8,017 nucleotides of DNA from assembly GCA_002343395.1 (NCBI GenBank), contig DDSN01000041.1:1-8017 (forward strand), given 5' to 3'. This stretch comes from Hyphomonadaceae bacterium UBA2389 (GTDB taxonomy: Bacteria > Pseudomonadota > Alphaproteobacteria > Caulobacterales > Aquidulcibacteraceae). Every line of letters starts with the position of its first letter. Position 1 is the stretch's first letter. A program made the position numbers and the translations under genes. Positions 1 to 7,000 of this stretch are shown piece by piece. The notes beneath the pieces are model-generated. The model had not been told where the DNA came from. It saw only the letters and a program-made list of their open reading frames with translations, and searched no databases.

Positions 1-513
1 CGCCGCGGCCAGCGCCACCGCCGATGTGTCTGACCCGCCGCGTCCAAGCGTCGTGATGCGGCGCTCTGCGGTTATGCCCTGAAAACCCGGCACAATCGCG
101 ATGACGCCGGCGTCGATCGACGCGCCAATGTCCGCCTCGACGATGTCGGTGATGCGCGCTTTGGCGTGCGCGGCGTCCGTAAGGATAGGTATCTGCCAAT
201 TCTGCCAGGAGCGCGCGGGCAGTCCCAGACGCCGAAGCGCAAGCGCCAGGAGCCCCGTGGTGACCTGCTCTCCCGCCGACACGACAACGTCGTATTCGTC
301 ATCGAACGTCGCCCCTCCAAGCGCGCCGTTGCCCTCGCCGCCAGCACCGCGCGCGAGCTTCACCAGCCTGTCGGTTTCGCCCGCCATTGCCGAAACCACG
401 ACTGCGACGCCGCGGCCAGGCTGGCGCTCGGACGCCACAATGCGCGCAACGCGTGCGATGCGGTCCACATCGCCAACCGACGTGCCCCCGAACTTCATCA
501 CCAAGCGAGACAT
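1..513 (-). CDS. lysC: Aspartate kinase (aspartokinase), N-terminal part, cut by the window edge
   Basis: Aspartokinase phosphorylates L-aspartate with ATP in the cytoplasm, the first committed step towards lysine, threonine, methionine and diaminopimelate. The 171 visible codons read in one frame from ATG at 511-513 to the left edge. They carry the amino-acid-kinase signature KFGGTSV at residues 7-13, a hydrophobic strand followed by SAM (about 37-43), SAGEQ at 79-83, and TLGRGGSDTSAVALA at about 155-169, the nucleotide and substrate loop typical of aspartokinases. The rest of the kinase domain and the C-terminal ACT domains, which bind feedback inhibitors, lie outside the window, so the type of feedback control cannot be read. 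The start gives MSRLVMKFGG, the usual length before the motif; Met6 is a less likely alternative. No strong Shine-Dalgarno sequence precedes the start. The gene is divergent from ubiG across 122 bp. The symbol rests on single-copy alphaproteobacterial usage. Confidence 0.95.
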   Translation of the reverse strand, partial: MSRLVMKFGGTSVGDVDRIARVARIVASERQPGRGVAVVVSAMAGETDRLVKLARGAGGEGNGALGGATFDDEYDVVVSAGEQVTTGLLALALRRLGLPARSWQNWQIPILTDAAHAKARITDIVEADIGASIDAGVIAIVPGFQGITAERRITTLGRGGSDTSAVALAAA

Positions 514-635
514 CGACACTCGACCGAAATTGTCACGCGGACAGACCCCCCGCGCTGTTCAGCGCGCGCTTAGCACGCCCCTCCGCGACGCGATACCAGC
601 TTGACCTCAACTCATGCTTTAACGAATGGGGAAGC
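514..635. promoter_or_regulatory. Divergent lysC/ubiG intergenic region
   Basis: These 122 bp separate two divergently transcribed genes and must hold at least one promoter in each direction unless ubiG is leaderless or lysC is read from elsewhere. No convincing -35/-10 pair is visible on either strand. TTGACC at 601-606 resembles a -35 box for ubiG, but the hexamer at the right distance (around 624-629) is a poor -10 match and would put the transcript start at the ATG. TTGACCTCAA at 601-610 is itself a short inverted repeat (TTGA-CC-TCAA). GGGGA at 628-632 is a possible but very close Shine-Dalgarno for ubiG. The function as a promoter region is inferred from gene orientation. Confidence 0.6.
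551..566. repeat. 16-nt interrupted palindrome between lysC and ubiG
   Basis: The sequence is CGCGCTG-TT-CAGCGCG, with two perfect 7-nt arms around a 2-nt centre, located between the two divergent starts. It could be an operator half-site pair for a dimeric regulator, or chance in GC-rich DNA. The loop is too short for a stable RNA hairpin of full length, and no T-run follows on either strand, so it is not a terminator. Confidence 0.35.
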
Positions 636-1364
636 ATGGCTTCCACCACCCAGGACCCCGCCGAAATCGCCAAGTTCAGCGCCTTGGCGGCAGAGTGGTG
701 GAACCCGCAGGGCCCTTTCGGCGCGTTGCACCGGCTCAATCCATTACGCCTGCGGTACATTCGCGACCGCGCCGTCGCGCATCTGGGGACGTCGGCGTCC
801 CAGCCCTTGCGCGGCGTCGCCGCGCTTGACCTTGGCTGCGGCGGCGGCCTCGTCTCAGCGCCGCTCGCCCGCATGGGCGCGAGTGTGCTCGGCGTGGACG
901 CCTCCGCCGAAGCCATTGGAGCGGCGCGCGCCTACGCGGAGCAAGCGGGGCTCTCGATCACCTACAAGCTTGCGACGGCGGAGGCGCTCGCCGAGAGCGG
1001 CGCGCAATTTGATTTGGTGACCGCGCTCGAAATCGTGGAGCACGTCGCCGATGTCGTCATGTTTCTGTCAACGGCGGTCACCCTGGTCCGACCAGGAGGC
1101 CTCCTCATCCTTTCAACCATTAATCGAACGGCCAAGGCGCGCGCACTCGCGATCGTCGGCGCCGAACGCGTGCTGAAATGGGCGCCTGAAGGCACGCACG
1201 ACTACGACAAGCTCGTTCGGCCCGAGGAGGTCCGCGCCGCAACCCCCGGGTTGCGGTGGGATGAGCCCGTCGGCCTCAGCTACGAACCGATCGGACGCGG
1301 TTGGACGCTCTCCTCCGACATCGACGTCAATTACATGATGTCGGGCTTCAAACCTCTAACGTGA
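636..1364 (+). CDS. ubiG: Ubiquinone biosynthesis O-methyltransferase UbiG
   Basis: UbiG is a SAM-dependent class I methyltransferase that carries out both O-methylations in ubiquinone synthesis (polyprenyl-dihydroxybenzene type and demethylubiquinol steps), at the inner face of the cytoplasmic membrane. The 242-aa product matches the usual family length of about 240-250. The N-terminal block FSALAAEWWNPQGPFGALH (14-32) is characteristic of UbiG. The SAM-binding motif I LDLGCGGG is at 64-71, the acidic end of strand 2 (VDAS) at 87-90, ALEIVEHV at 130-137, and the family block NRTAKA with GTHDYDKLV at 163-194. The ATG at 636 is the only start that places this block correctly: the reading frame is open upstream to 387 but that stretch is antisense lysC and has no methyltransferase sequence. 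The gene faces the amidohydrolase gene, and their 3' ends overlap by 9 bp, with no terminator between them. Confidence 0.96.
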   Translation: MASTTQDPAEIAKFSALAAEWWNPQGPFGALHRLNPLRLRYIRDRAVAHLGTSASQPLRGVAALDLGCGGGLVSAPLARMGASVLGVDASAEAIGAARAYAEQAGLSITYKLATAEALAESGAQFDLVTALEIVEHVADVVMFLSTAVTLVRPGGLLILSTINRTAKARALAIVGAERVLKWAPEGTHDYDKLVRPEEVRAATPGLRWDEPVGLSYEPIGRGWTLSSDIDVNYMMSGFKPLT

Positions 1365-2609
1365 GCGGCCGACTGGGCTGTAACGATCGCGAAGGCGGGT
1401 CTGCCGAGACGTGAGCGGTTGCTCGCGCCCGTTGATGAAAACGGCCGCTGGCGCTGACGCTACCTCCAGCGGATCGCCGTCCCAAAGCACGACATCGGCC
1501 ACATAACCGCGCTCCAGACGCCCGAGCCGGTCGCCAGCGCCAAACACTTCCGCTGGACCGCGCGTGATCGCCGCGAACGCCGCGTCCCACGGCAATCCAT
1601 TGGCGACCGCGTTGCCCGCGAGCTGAAGCGCCAAGCGCGCTTGGTGGGCGTCGACAGCGCCAGGCGCGGGCGCGATGGCGATGCGTACGCCGGCCCGCTG
1701 CAGCAGCGCCGCGTTGTCAAGGCGCGCTGACAAACGCTCAAACCGATCGGGCAAATTCGCCAAGGGGTCGAGAACCACTGGAATGCGCGCCCGCGCCAGC
1801 TCGTCGGCGACTTGCCACGCCTCGGCGCCGCCATGGATCGCGAACTGAAGGTTTGGATTGCGTTGGGCAAAACGGACGAGCCGCCGGATATCGGCGGCGC
1901 TTTCGACGTGAACCAGGAAAAGACCATGCCCCTGCGCAAACGGCTGCAGCGCTTGTGCGTCGATCTCGTTCAAAACGGCGCCGCCTTGGCCGCTGCGGTA
2001 GCGGCTGGGGTACTCGCGCGCGTCCCGCAACGCCGCTTCAAAGGCCGGCCACATTGAGGCGCGCGAGGTGCCGGTTCGCTCAGCGCCGGTTTCACCGAGT
2101 TCCAACACCATGAAGGCGCGATCGCGAAAGACGCTGTCAGCGCCGCCGTCGAGCGCGACCAGAGCGCCTCGCCCGCCGAACATGGTTGTCGTGCCAGACG
2201 GCGCAATGGCGGCGCGAGTGACGCCTTCCATGCGCGTGACCGCCACTGCGGTGACGCCTGGATTGAAGGCCGCGCCCGCATCGGCGGCCGCGGAAATCAA
2301 CTCACCTTCAATGTCGGCGTCATTGGGCGCGCCCGATCCGGATATCTCGGACAAACCGATTTCACTCATCGCCGCGAATGCGCCGGGCGTGACATAGCGT
2401 CCTTGCGCCTCGATCACGCGCGCGCCGCGTGGCGCGGCGATCTCGGCGCCAACCGCGGCCACCCGACCATCCACAATCAGCACATCGCCATTCTCGACGA
2501 CGCCGGCGGCGCCGTTCGTCACCACTCTTCCATCGCGGATCAGAATCGTCTCGGCGAACGCCGGCGTCGCGACAGCCGCCAAGAGAAAGAGAGCCCTGAG
2601 AAGTTTCAT
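1356..2609 (-). CDS. Secreted amidohydrolase-like protein lacking the canonical metal ligands
   Basis: This 417-aa protein belongs to the amidohydrolase (imidazolonepropionase-like) superfamily. It starts with a Sec signal peptide: MKLLR, a hydrophobic core, and an AFA cleavage site after about residue 19, so the mature protein is predicted to be periplasmic or exported. The N-terminal beta-sandwich strands are normal (IRDGRVV, VDGRVAAVG, VIEAQGRYVTPG at 65-76), as is the C-terminal GRLERGYVADVVLWDGDPL (363-381). The HxH that follows VTPG in active members is replaced: the equivalent positions are Met81 and Glu83. No lysine matches the carboxylated lysine, and the aspartate position is Pro316 (IAPAPG). 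His234 and His259 remain. It may be a non-catalytic partner, or an enzyme with altered chemistry. Its ATG overlaps the stop of the upstream amidohydrolase (ATGA), and GGGAGGG lies 6 nt before it. Stop is TAG at 1356-1358. The substrate is unknown. Confidence 0.88.
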   Translation of the reverse strand: MKLLRALFLLAAVATPAFAETILIRDGRVVTNGAAGVVENGDVLIVDGRVAAVGAEIAAPRGARVIEAQGRYVTPGAFAAMSEIGLSEISGSGAPNDADIEGELISAAADAGAAFNPGVTAVAVTRMEGVTRAAIAPSGTTTMFGGRGALVALDGGADSVFRDRAFMVLELGETGAERTGTSRASMWPAFEAALRDAREYPSRYRSGQGGAVLNEIDAQALQPFAQGHGLFLVHVESAADIRRLVRFAQRNPNLQFAIHGGAEAWQVADELARARIPVVLDPLANLPDRFERLSARLDNAALLQRAGVRIAIAPAPGAVDAHQARLALQLAGNAVANGLPWDAAFAAITRGPAEVFGAGDRLGRLERGYVADVVLWDGDPLEVASAPAAVFINGREQPLTSRQTRLRDRYSPVGRSR

Positions 2610-3991
2610 TGCCCGCCCTCCCGATAGGTTTGCCCAAGTTCGAAATCCGAAAAGTGCTCCTGGCCGCGGCCGCGCTCGTAAACCAGCGCGCCGTCCATGA
2701 AGACGCGCTCAGCGACGGCGTAGGTCGAAAGCGGATCGGCGGACCAGATCACCACGTCCGCCCTTAGGCCGGGAGCGAGCGTGCCGGTCTCATCCTCGAT
2801 GCCAAGCGCGCGGGCGGGGTTGCGCCCCAACCACGTCCAAGCTTCGCCGCGCGTTATCGTGAGGCCAGCGCGGCGCCCATCCGCGAGGGCTTTCGCGGCT
2901 TCCTGATTAAGGCGCTGGATGCCCACCTCGCTGTCGGAATGAACAATCGCGCACGCGCCGCCGGCGTGAACAAATGGAATGTTCTCGCGAATGCCGTCAT
3001 AGGCCTCGATCTTGAAACCCCACCAATCCGCCCACATCGCGGAGCAAATGTCCTCGCGCGCGAGCAAGTCGGCGATCTTGTAGGATTCAACGGCGTGATG
3101 GAACGCGGCGATATGAAAACCGAACTCGTGCGATATCTCAATGGCGTTGGCCATTTCATCGGCGCGATAGCAGTGCCATTGCAGCAAGATGTCGCCGTTC
3201 AACACGCCGGCTAGCGTCTCCAGCTCAAGATTCCGATCCGGCGGATCGCCTTCGCCGCTTTCCTCGTGCGCCTGAACGCGGCGATTGTATTCCGCAGCCT
3301 CGGCGAACGCTTGGCGATATCCGGCGACGTTTCCCATGCCCGTGGACGGAGAGGAGTTGCGGCCGCCATAAACGCGCGCTGGGTTTTCGCCGCACGCCAT
3401 CTTGAGGCTCTGTGGCGCGCCTGGAAATTTCATTTCCTGCACTGTCCGCGCGCCGAGAACGGGGCGAAGCGTGACGCCGCGACCGCCGAACAGGTTGGCC
3501 GAGCCTGGCAGGATGTGCAGCGTCGTGATGCCGCCCGCCACGGCGCGACCGAACCCGGGGTCCTGCGGCCAAACGGAATGCTCGGCCCAAACCTCGGCCG
3601 TGTTGGGCTGGGTCGCCTCATTCCCGTCGGATGTCGCGTTGATGCCGGGCGATGGATAGACGCCAAGGTGGGAGTGTACATCGATGATCCCAGGCGTCAC
3701 AAAGCGGCCCGCTGCGTCAATCACCGTCGCTCCGGAATCCGCCTGAAGGTTCGCTCCCACCGCAACGATACGTCCATCGCGCATCAACACATCGGCATTC
3801 GCGAGTTCCGCGCCGGCGCCGTCAAGTACGGTCGCTCCGCGAATGAGCGTGGGCGTCGATGATCGCGGCGCGTAGGTGGACTCATAGGGTGTGCGCGTGG
3901 CCCCCGCCGATGTTTCCGTTTCCGCGCCCGTGGTCGCGCACGCCGCCAAACCAACGCTCGCCGCCAGCGCCCAGATCCCATGTCCGCGCAT
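2606..3991 (-). CDS. Amidohydrolase-family lipoprotein with intact metal site
   Basis: This 461-aa protein is an amidohydrolase-superfamily enzyme of the imidazolonepropionase-like type, predicted to hydrolyse an amide or related bond; the substrate cannot be told from sequence. Residues 1-18 form a lipoprotein signal peptide with lipobox LAAC, so Cys18 should be lipidated. Ala at +2 (no Asp) favours outer-membrane sorting under the E. coli rule. A low-complexity linker (about 19-47) leads to the beta-sandwich. Metal ligands are visible as HSH at 106-108 (in VTPGIIDVHSHLG), a candidate carboxylated lysine Lys197 in LKMACGENP, His273 in QWHCY, His298/His299 in AAFHHA, and Asp353 in VHSDSE. TLAPGLRADVVIWSADPL (404-421) is the typical C-terminal strand block. 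It is the first gene of a coupled pair, 95 bp after dnaE. ATG at 3989-3991 is preceded by GGGAGG at 4 nt and AAGGAG further back. Family confidence is high; the reaction is not assigned. Confidence 0.92.
   Translation of the reverse strand: MRGHGIWALAASVGLAACATTGAETETSAGATRTPYESTYAPRSSTPTLIRGATVLDGAGAELANADVLMRDGRIVAVGANLQADSGATVIDAAGRFVTPGIIDVHSHLGVYPSPGINATSDGNEATQPNTAEVWAEHSVWPQDPGFGRAVAGGITTLHILPGSANLFGGRGVTLRPVLGARTVQEMKFPGAPQSLKMACGENPARVYGGRNSSPSTGMGNVAGYRQAFAEAAEYNRRVQAHEESGEGDPPDRNLELETLAGVLNGDILLQWHCYRADEMANAIEISHEFGFHIAAFHHAVESYKIADLLAREDICSAMWADWWGFKIEAYDGIRENIPFVHAGGACAIVHSDSEVGIQRLNQEAAKALADGRRAGLTITRGEAWTWLGRNPARALGIEDETGTLAPGLRADVVIWSADPLSTYAVAERVFMDGALVYERGRGQEHFSDFELGQTYREGGQ
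2616..2622 (-). promoter_or_regulatory. Ribosome binding site of the downstream amidohydrolase-like gene
   Basis: On the minus strand GGGAGGG sits 6 nt before the ATG at 2607-2609, inside the last codons of the upstream gene. With the ATGA stop/start overlap it indicates coupled translation but also independent initiation, and it fixes the start. Confidence 0.75.
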
Positions 3992-3995
3992 GATG

Positions 3996-4001
3996 CCTCC
4001 C
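3996..4001 (-). promoter_or_regulatory. Ribosome binding site of the amidohydrolase lipoprotein gene
   Basis: GGGAGG on the minus strand lies 4 nt before ATG 3989-3991, slightly close; a second candidate AAGGAG lies 13 nt before it. Together they support the chosen start, which also gives a well-formed lipoprotein signal. Confidence 0.6.
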
Positions 4002-4055
4002 GCTCTCCTTGCCGTTCATAAAGGGGGCATTCGCGACAGGCGCCAAGAGTTTGCA

Positions 4056-4077
4056 CGCGTTTCGGGAGAATTACGCG
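4056..4077 (-). repeat. Small hairpin just downstream of the dnaE stop
   Basis: On the minus strand the order is CGCGT, AA, TTC, TCCC, GAA, ACGCG. The arms pair as 5 bp plus 3 bp with a 2-nt bulge and a 4-nt loop, starting about 9 nt past the dnaE stop. No U-run follows, so it does not look like a factor-independent terminator. It could stabilise the dnaE message 3' end or be chance. Confidence 0.3.
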
Positions 4078-4086
4078 ACCAACAGC

Positions 4087-7000
4087 TCAGATCACTCGCT
4101 CAACGCCGCGGGCGGCCTTGAGCGCCGCGCGAGCCGCGGGATTCGCCGGCGCCATGAATTTCGTCGCCAACTCGATCTCGCGGCCGTCAGCCAACCTGAG
4201 GACTAGGCGCAGCGGCCTCGCCTCGCCGGGCCCCGCCTTCGGCAACGCGGCGATCGTTTGAGCCAGGATGTCGATCGGCGCACCTTCCCTTAGGATAACA
4301 CGCAAATCTGCGGTGGTGCGCGCTTCCGCGGCTTCAACCGGCTCAAAGGAATCCGCCGCCATTTTCATGTCGCCGTCGGGATAGCGGACACGTACGCGGT
4401 AGACGTAAGCCTTGCCGACTTCGAGCGTGTCGCGCGCCTGCGCCACGTGCTCGGGCATCACCATGGGTTCGTAGTCGCCGCTGGGATCGGACAAAGAAAC
4501 AAACGCCAACGTGCCGCCGCTCTTGGCGGGACGATATTGAACGCGCCGAACAACGCCCGCCATCAGATAAGATCGCTGTTCGGTCTCTCCCTCCTCAATG
4601 ACATCTCTAATGCAGAGGTAGCGATCGCCAGACTCGGCGAAGAAATCGGATAGCGGATGTCCTGACAGGTAGAAGCCGACGCTCTCGCGCTCGGCATCAA
4701 GCCGGTCTTGCGCCGACCAGGCAGGCGCCTTGGGAAACGCCGGACGGGCGCTCGGCTCTTCCGCGCCAAACAAGCTCGTTTGAGCGCTGACGCGCTCCTC
4801 GGCCACACGTTGTGCGTAGGCGATGATGGTCTCGCACGCCGCAAGCGCGCGTGCGCGATCTGGCTCCATCGAGTCCAGCGCGCCGGCCTTCGCGAGATTT
4901 TCGAGCTGACGGCGATTGATCGCCTTTGGGTCGAGGCGCTCGGCGAAGTCATGCAGCGCCTTGAACCGACCGCGCGCCTTGCGCTCGTCCACGACGGCTT
5001 CCATGGCGCTCACACCCACGTTGCGCACCGCGCCCAACGCGTACCGCACGCCGAGGCCCTGTTCAGATTTCTCCACGCTAAAATCAGCGTCCGAAGCATT
5101 GAGATCCGGGGGGAGGACTGAAATGCCGATGCGCCGCGCGTCCTGATGGAAGCTCGCCAGCTTGTCCGAGTTCGAAATGTCGAGACTCATGGACGCAGCT
5201 GTGAAGTCGACCGGATAGTGCGCTTTGAGGTAAGCCGTGTGGTAGGCCACCACGGCGTAGGCCGCCGCGTGTGATTTGTTGAAGCCGTATCCCGCGAATT
5301 CCTCGACCAGATCGAAGATATGAGCCGCGAGATTTTCGCTCACCCCGCGCTCCTTGGCGCCCTCAATGAAACGCGATTTCTGTTTCGCCATTTCGGCCGG
5401 TTGCTTCTTGCCCATGGCCCGTCGAAGGAGGTCGGCCTCGCCCAGGCTGTAGCCCGAAAGCACCTGCGCGATCTGCATCACCTGCTCTTGGTATACGATG
5501 ACGCCGTAGGTCTCCTCCAGGATTGGCTTCAGCATGTCGTGCAGATAGTCGGGCTGTTCGCGGCCATGCTTGACGTTGGCGAACCGATCGATGTTTTTCA
5601 TCGGGCCGGGCCGATAAAGAGAGATCAGCGCGATCACATCCTCAAGGCAGGTCGGCTTCACTTTGCGCAGCGTGTCGCGCATCCCCTGACCTTCCAGCTG
5701 GAACACGCCGAAGGTTAAGCCCGACTGCATCAGCTCGTAGGTTTTCGCGTCATCATAGGCGCTGTCGCTCAGGTCGATGGTCTCGCCGCGCGCGCGAATG
5801 AACTTCACCGCCCTGTCGATCACGGTGAGGGTCTTCAGGCCGAGGAAGTCGAATTTCACCAACCCCGCCGCCTCTACCCATTTCATGTTGAACTGGGTCG
5901 CCGGCAGATGCGCGCGCGGATCGCGGTAAAGCGCGACAAGCTCGATCAACGGCCGATCGCCGATGACCACGCCCGCCGCGTGCGTCGATGCGTTGCGATA
6001 AAGCCCTTCGAGTTGGAGCGCGGTGTCGAGAAGCTCGCGAACTTCCGGTTCTTGCCGCTCCGCCTTCAGTTTCGGCTCCACCTCCAAGGCTTCCGCCAAT
6101 GTCACAGGGTTGGCTGGATTCGCCGGCACCAGCTTCGCCAGTTTGTCCACTTGACCGAAAGGCAACTGCATGACGCGGCCGACATCGCGCAGCACGGCGC
6201 GCGCCTGCAGCGTACCGAAGGTAATGATGTGCGCGACGCGATCGTCGCCGTACTTCGTCTTGACGTACTCAATGACTTCGCCGCGTCGCTCCTGGCAGAA
6301 GTCGATGTCGAAGTCCGGCATCGACACGCGTTCTGGATTGAGAAAGCGTTCGAACAGCAAGCCAAATCGCAACGGATCGAGGTCGGTAATGGTGAGCGCC
6401 CACGCCACCAGCGATCCCGCCCCCGAGCCGCGGCCAGGCCCCACGGGGATTTCACGCGCCTTGGCCCATTTGATGAAGTCCGACACGATCAGGAAGTAGC
6501 CCGGAAACTTCATCTGCGTGATGACGCCCAACTCGAACTCAAGGCGGCGCCAGTACTCCTCCACGGGCGCCGCCAACCGGGCGCCGAGCGCCTCCAGGCG
6601 CCGCCGCAAGCCGTCTTCCGCTTGCGCCTTCAACTCCGCCGCTTCATCGCGTCCGCCCTCGGTGCTGAAACGCGGCAAGATTGGCTTGCGCTTTTCGACG
6701 CGGAACGCGCAACGCCGCGCAATCTCGGCGGTGTTGTCGATAGCCTCCGGCAGGTCCGAGAACAGCGCCCGCATCTCGTCGCCGCTCTTAAAGTAATGTT
6801 GCTCACTGACACGCGGGCGATCTTCCTCGCCCAGATAAGACGACGCCGCGATGCACATCAGCGCGTCATGCGGGCGATGATCGCTGCGCTTGGCGAAGCG
6901 AATGTCGTTTGTCGCCACCAAAGGCAATCCACGCGCATACGCCAAATCGATCAGCGCCGCTTCCGCGTCCGCCTCAGCGAACTCGCCGTGCCGCTGCAAC

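Larger units (their letters stand above)
3992..4086 (-). other. Gap between dnaE and the amidohydrolase pair
   Basis: These 95 bp separate the dnaE stop from the lipoprotein start. On the minus strand they contain a weak hairpin just past the stop (4056-4077), a TTGGCG hexamer (4042-4047) followed 18 nt later by TTTATG, which is only a marginal promoter candidate, and two purine-rich stretches (AAGGAG at 4005-4010 and GGGAGG at 3996-4001) before the ATG. No GC-rich stem with a T-run is present, so read-through from dnaE is possible. Whether the pair has its own promoter cannot be decided from sequence. Confidence 0.5.

Noticed and set aside
72..604. Several overlapping frames on both strands across the lysC start region
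   Set aside because: Only the minus-strand frame 1-513 carries aspartokinase motifs (KFGGTSV, GRGGSDTSA); the others are shadows.
601..629. Possible ubiG promoter with -35 TTGACC at 601-606
   Set aside because: The hexamer at correct spacing does not resemble a -10 box and the start would fall at the ATG; too weak to call as a promoter.
387..635. Upstream extension of the ubiG reading frame
   Set aside because: The frame is open but runs antisense to lysC and gives no methyltransferase-like sequence; the UbiG family N-terminus begins at the ATG at 636.
3266..3862. 198-codon open frame on the plus strand, antisense to the amidohydrolase lipoprotein gene
   Set aside because: No family motifs, Arg/Ala-rich shadow composition, and complete overlap with a gene carrying clear catalytic motifs.
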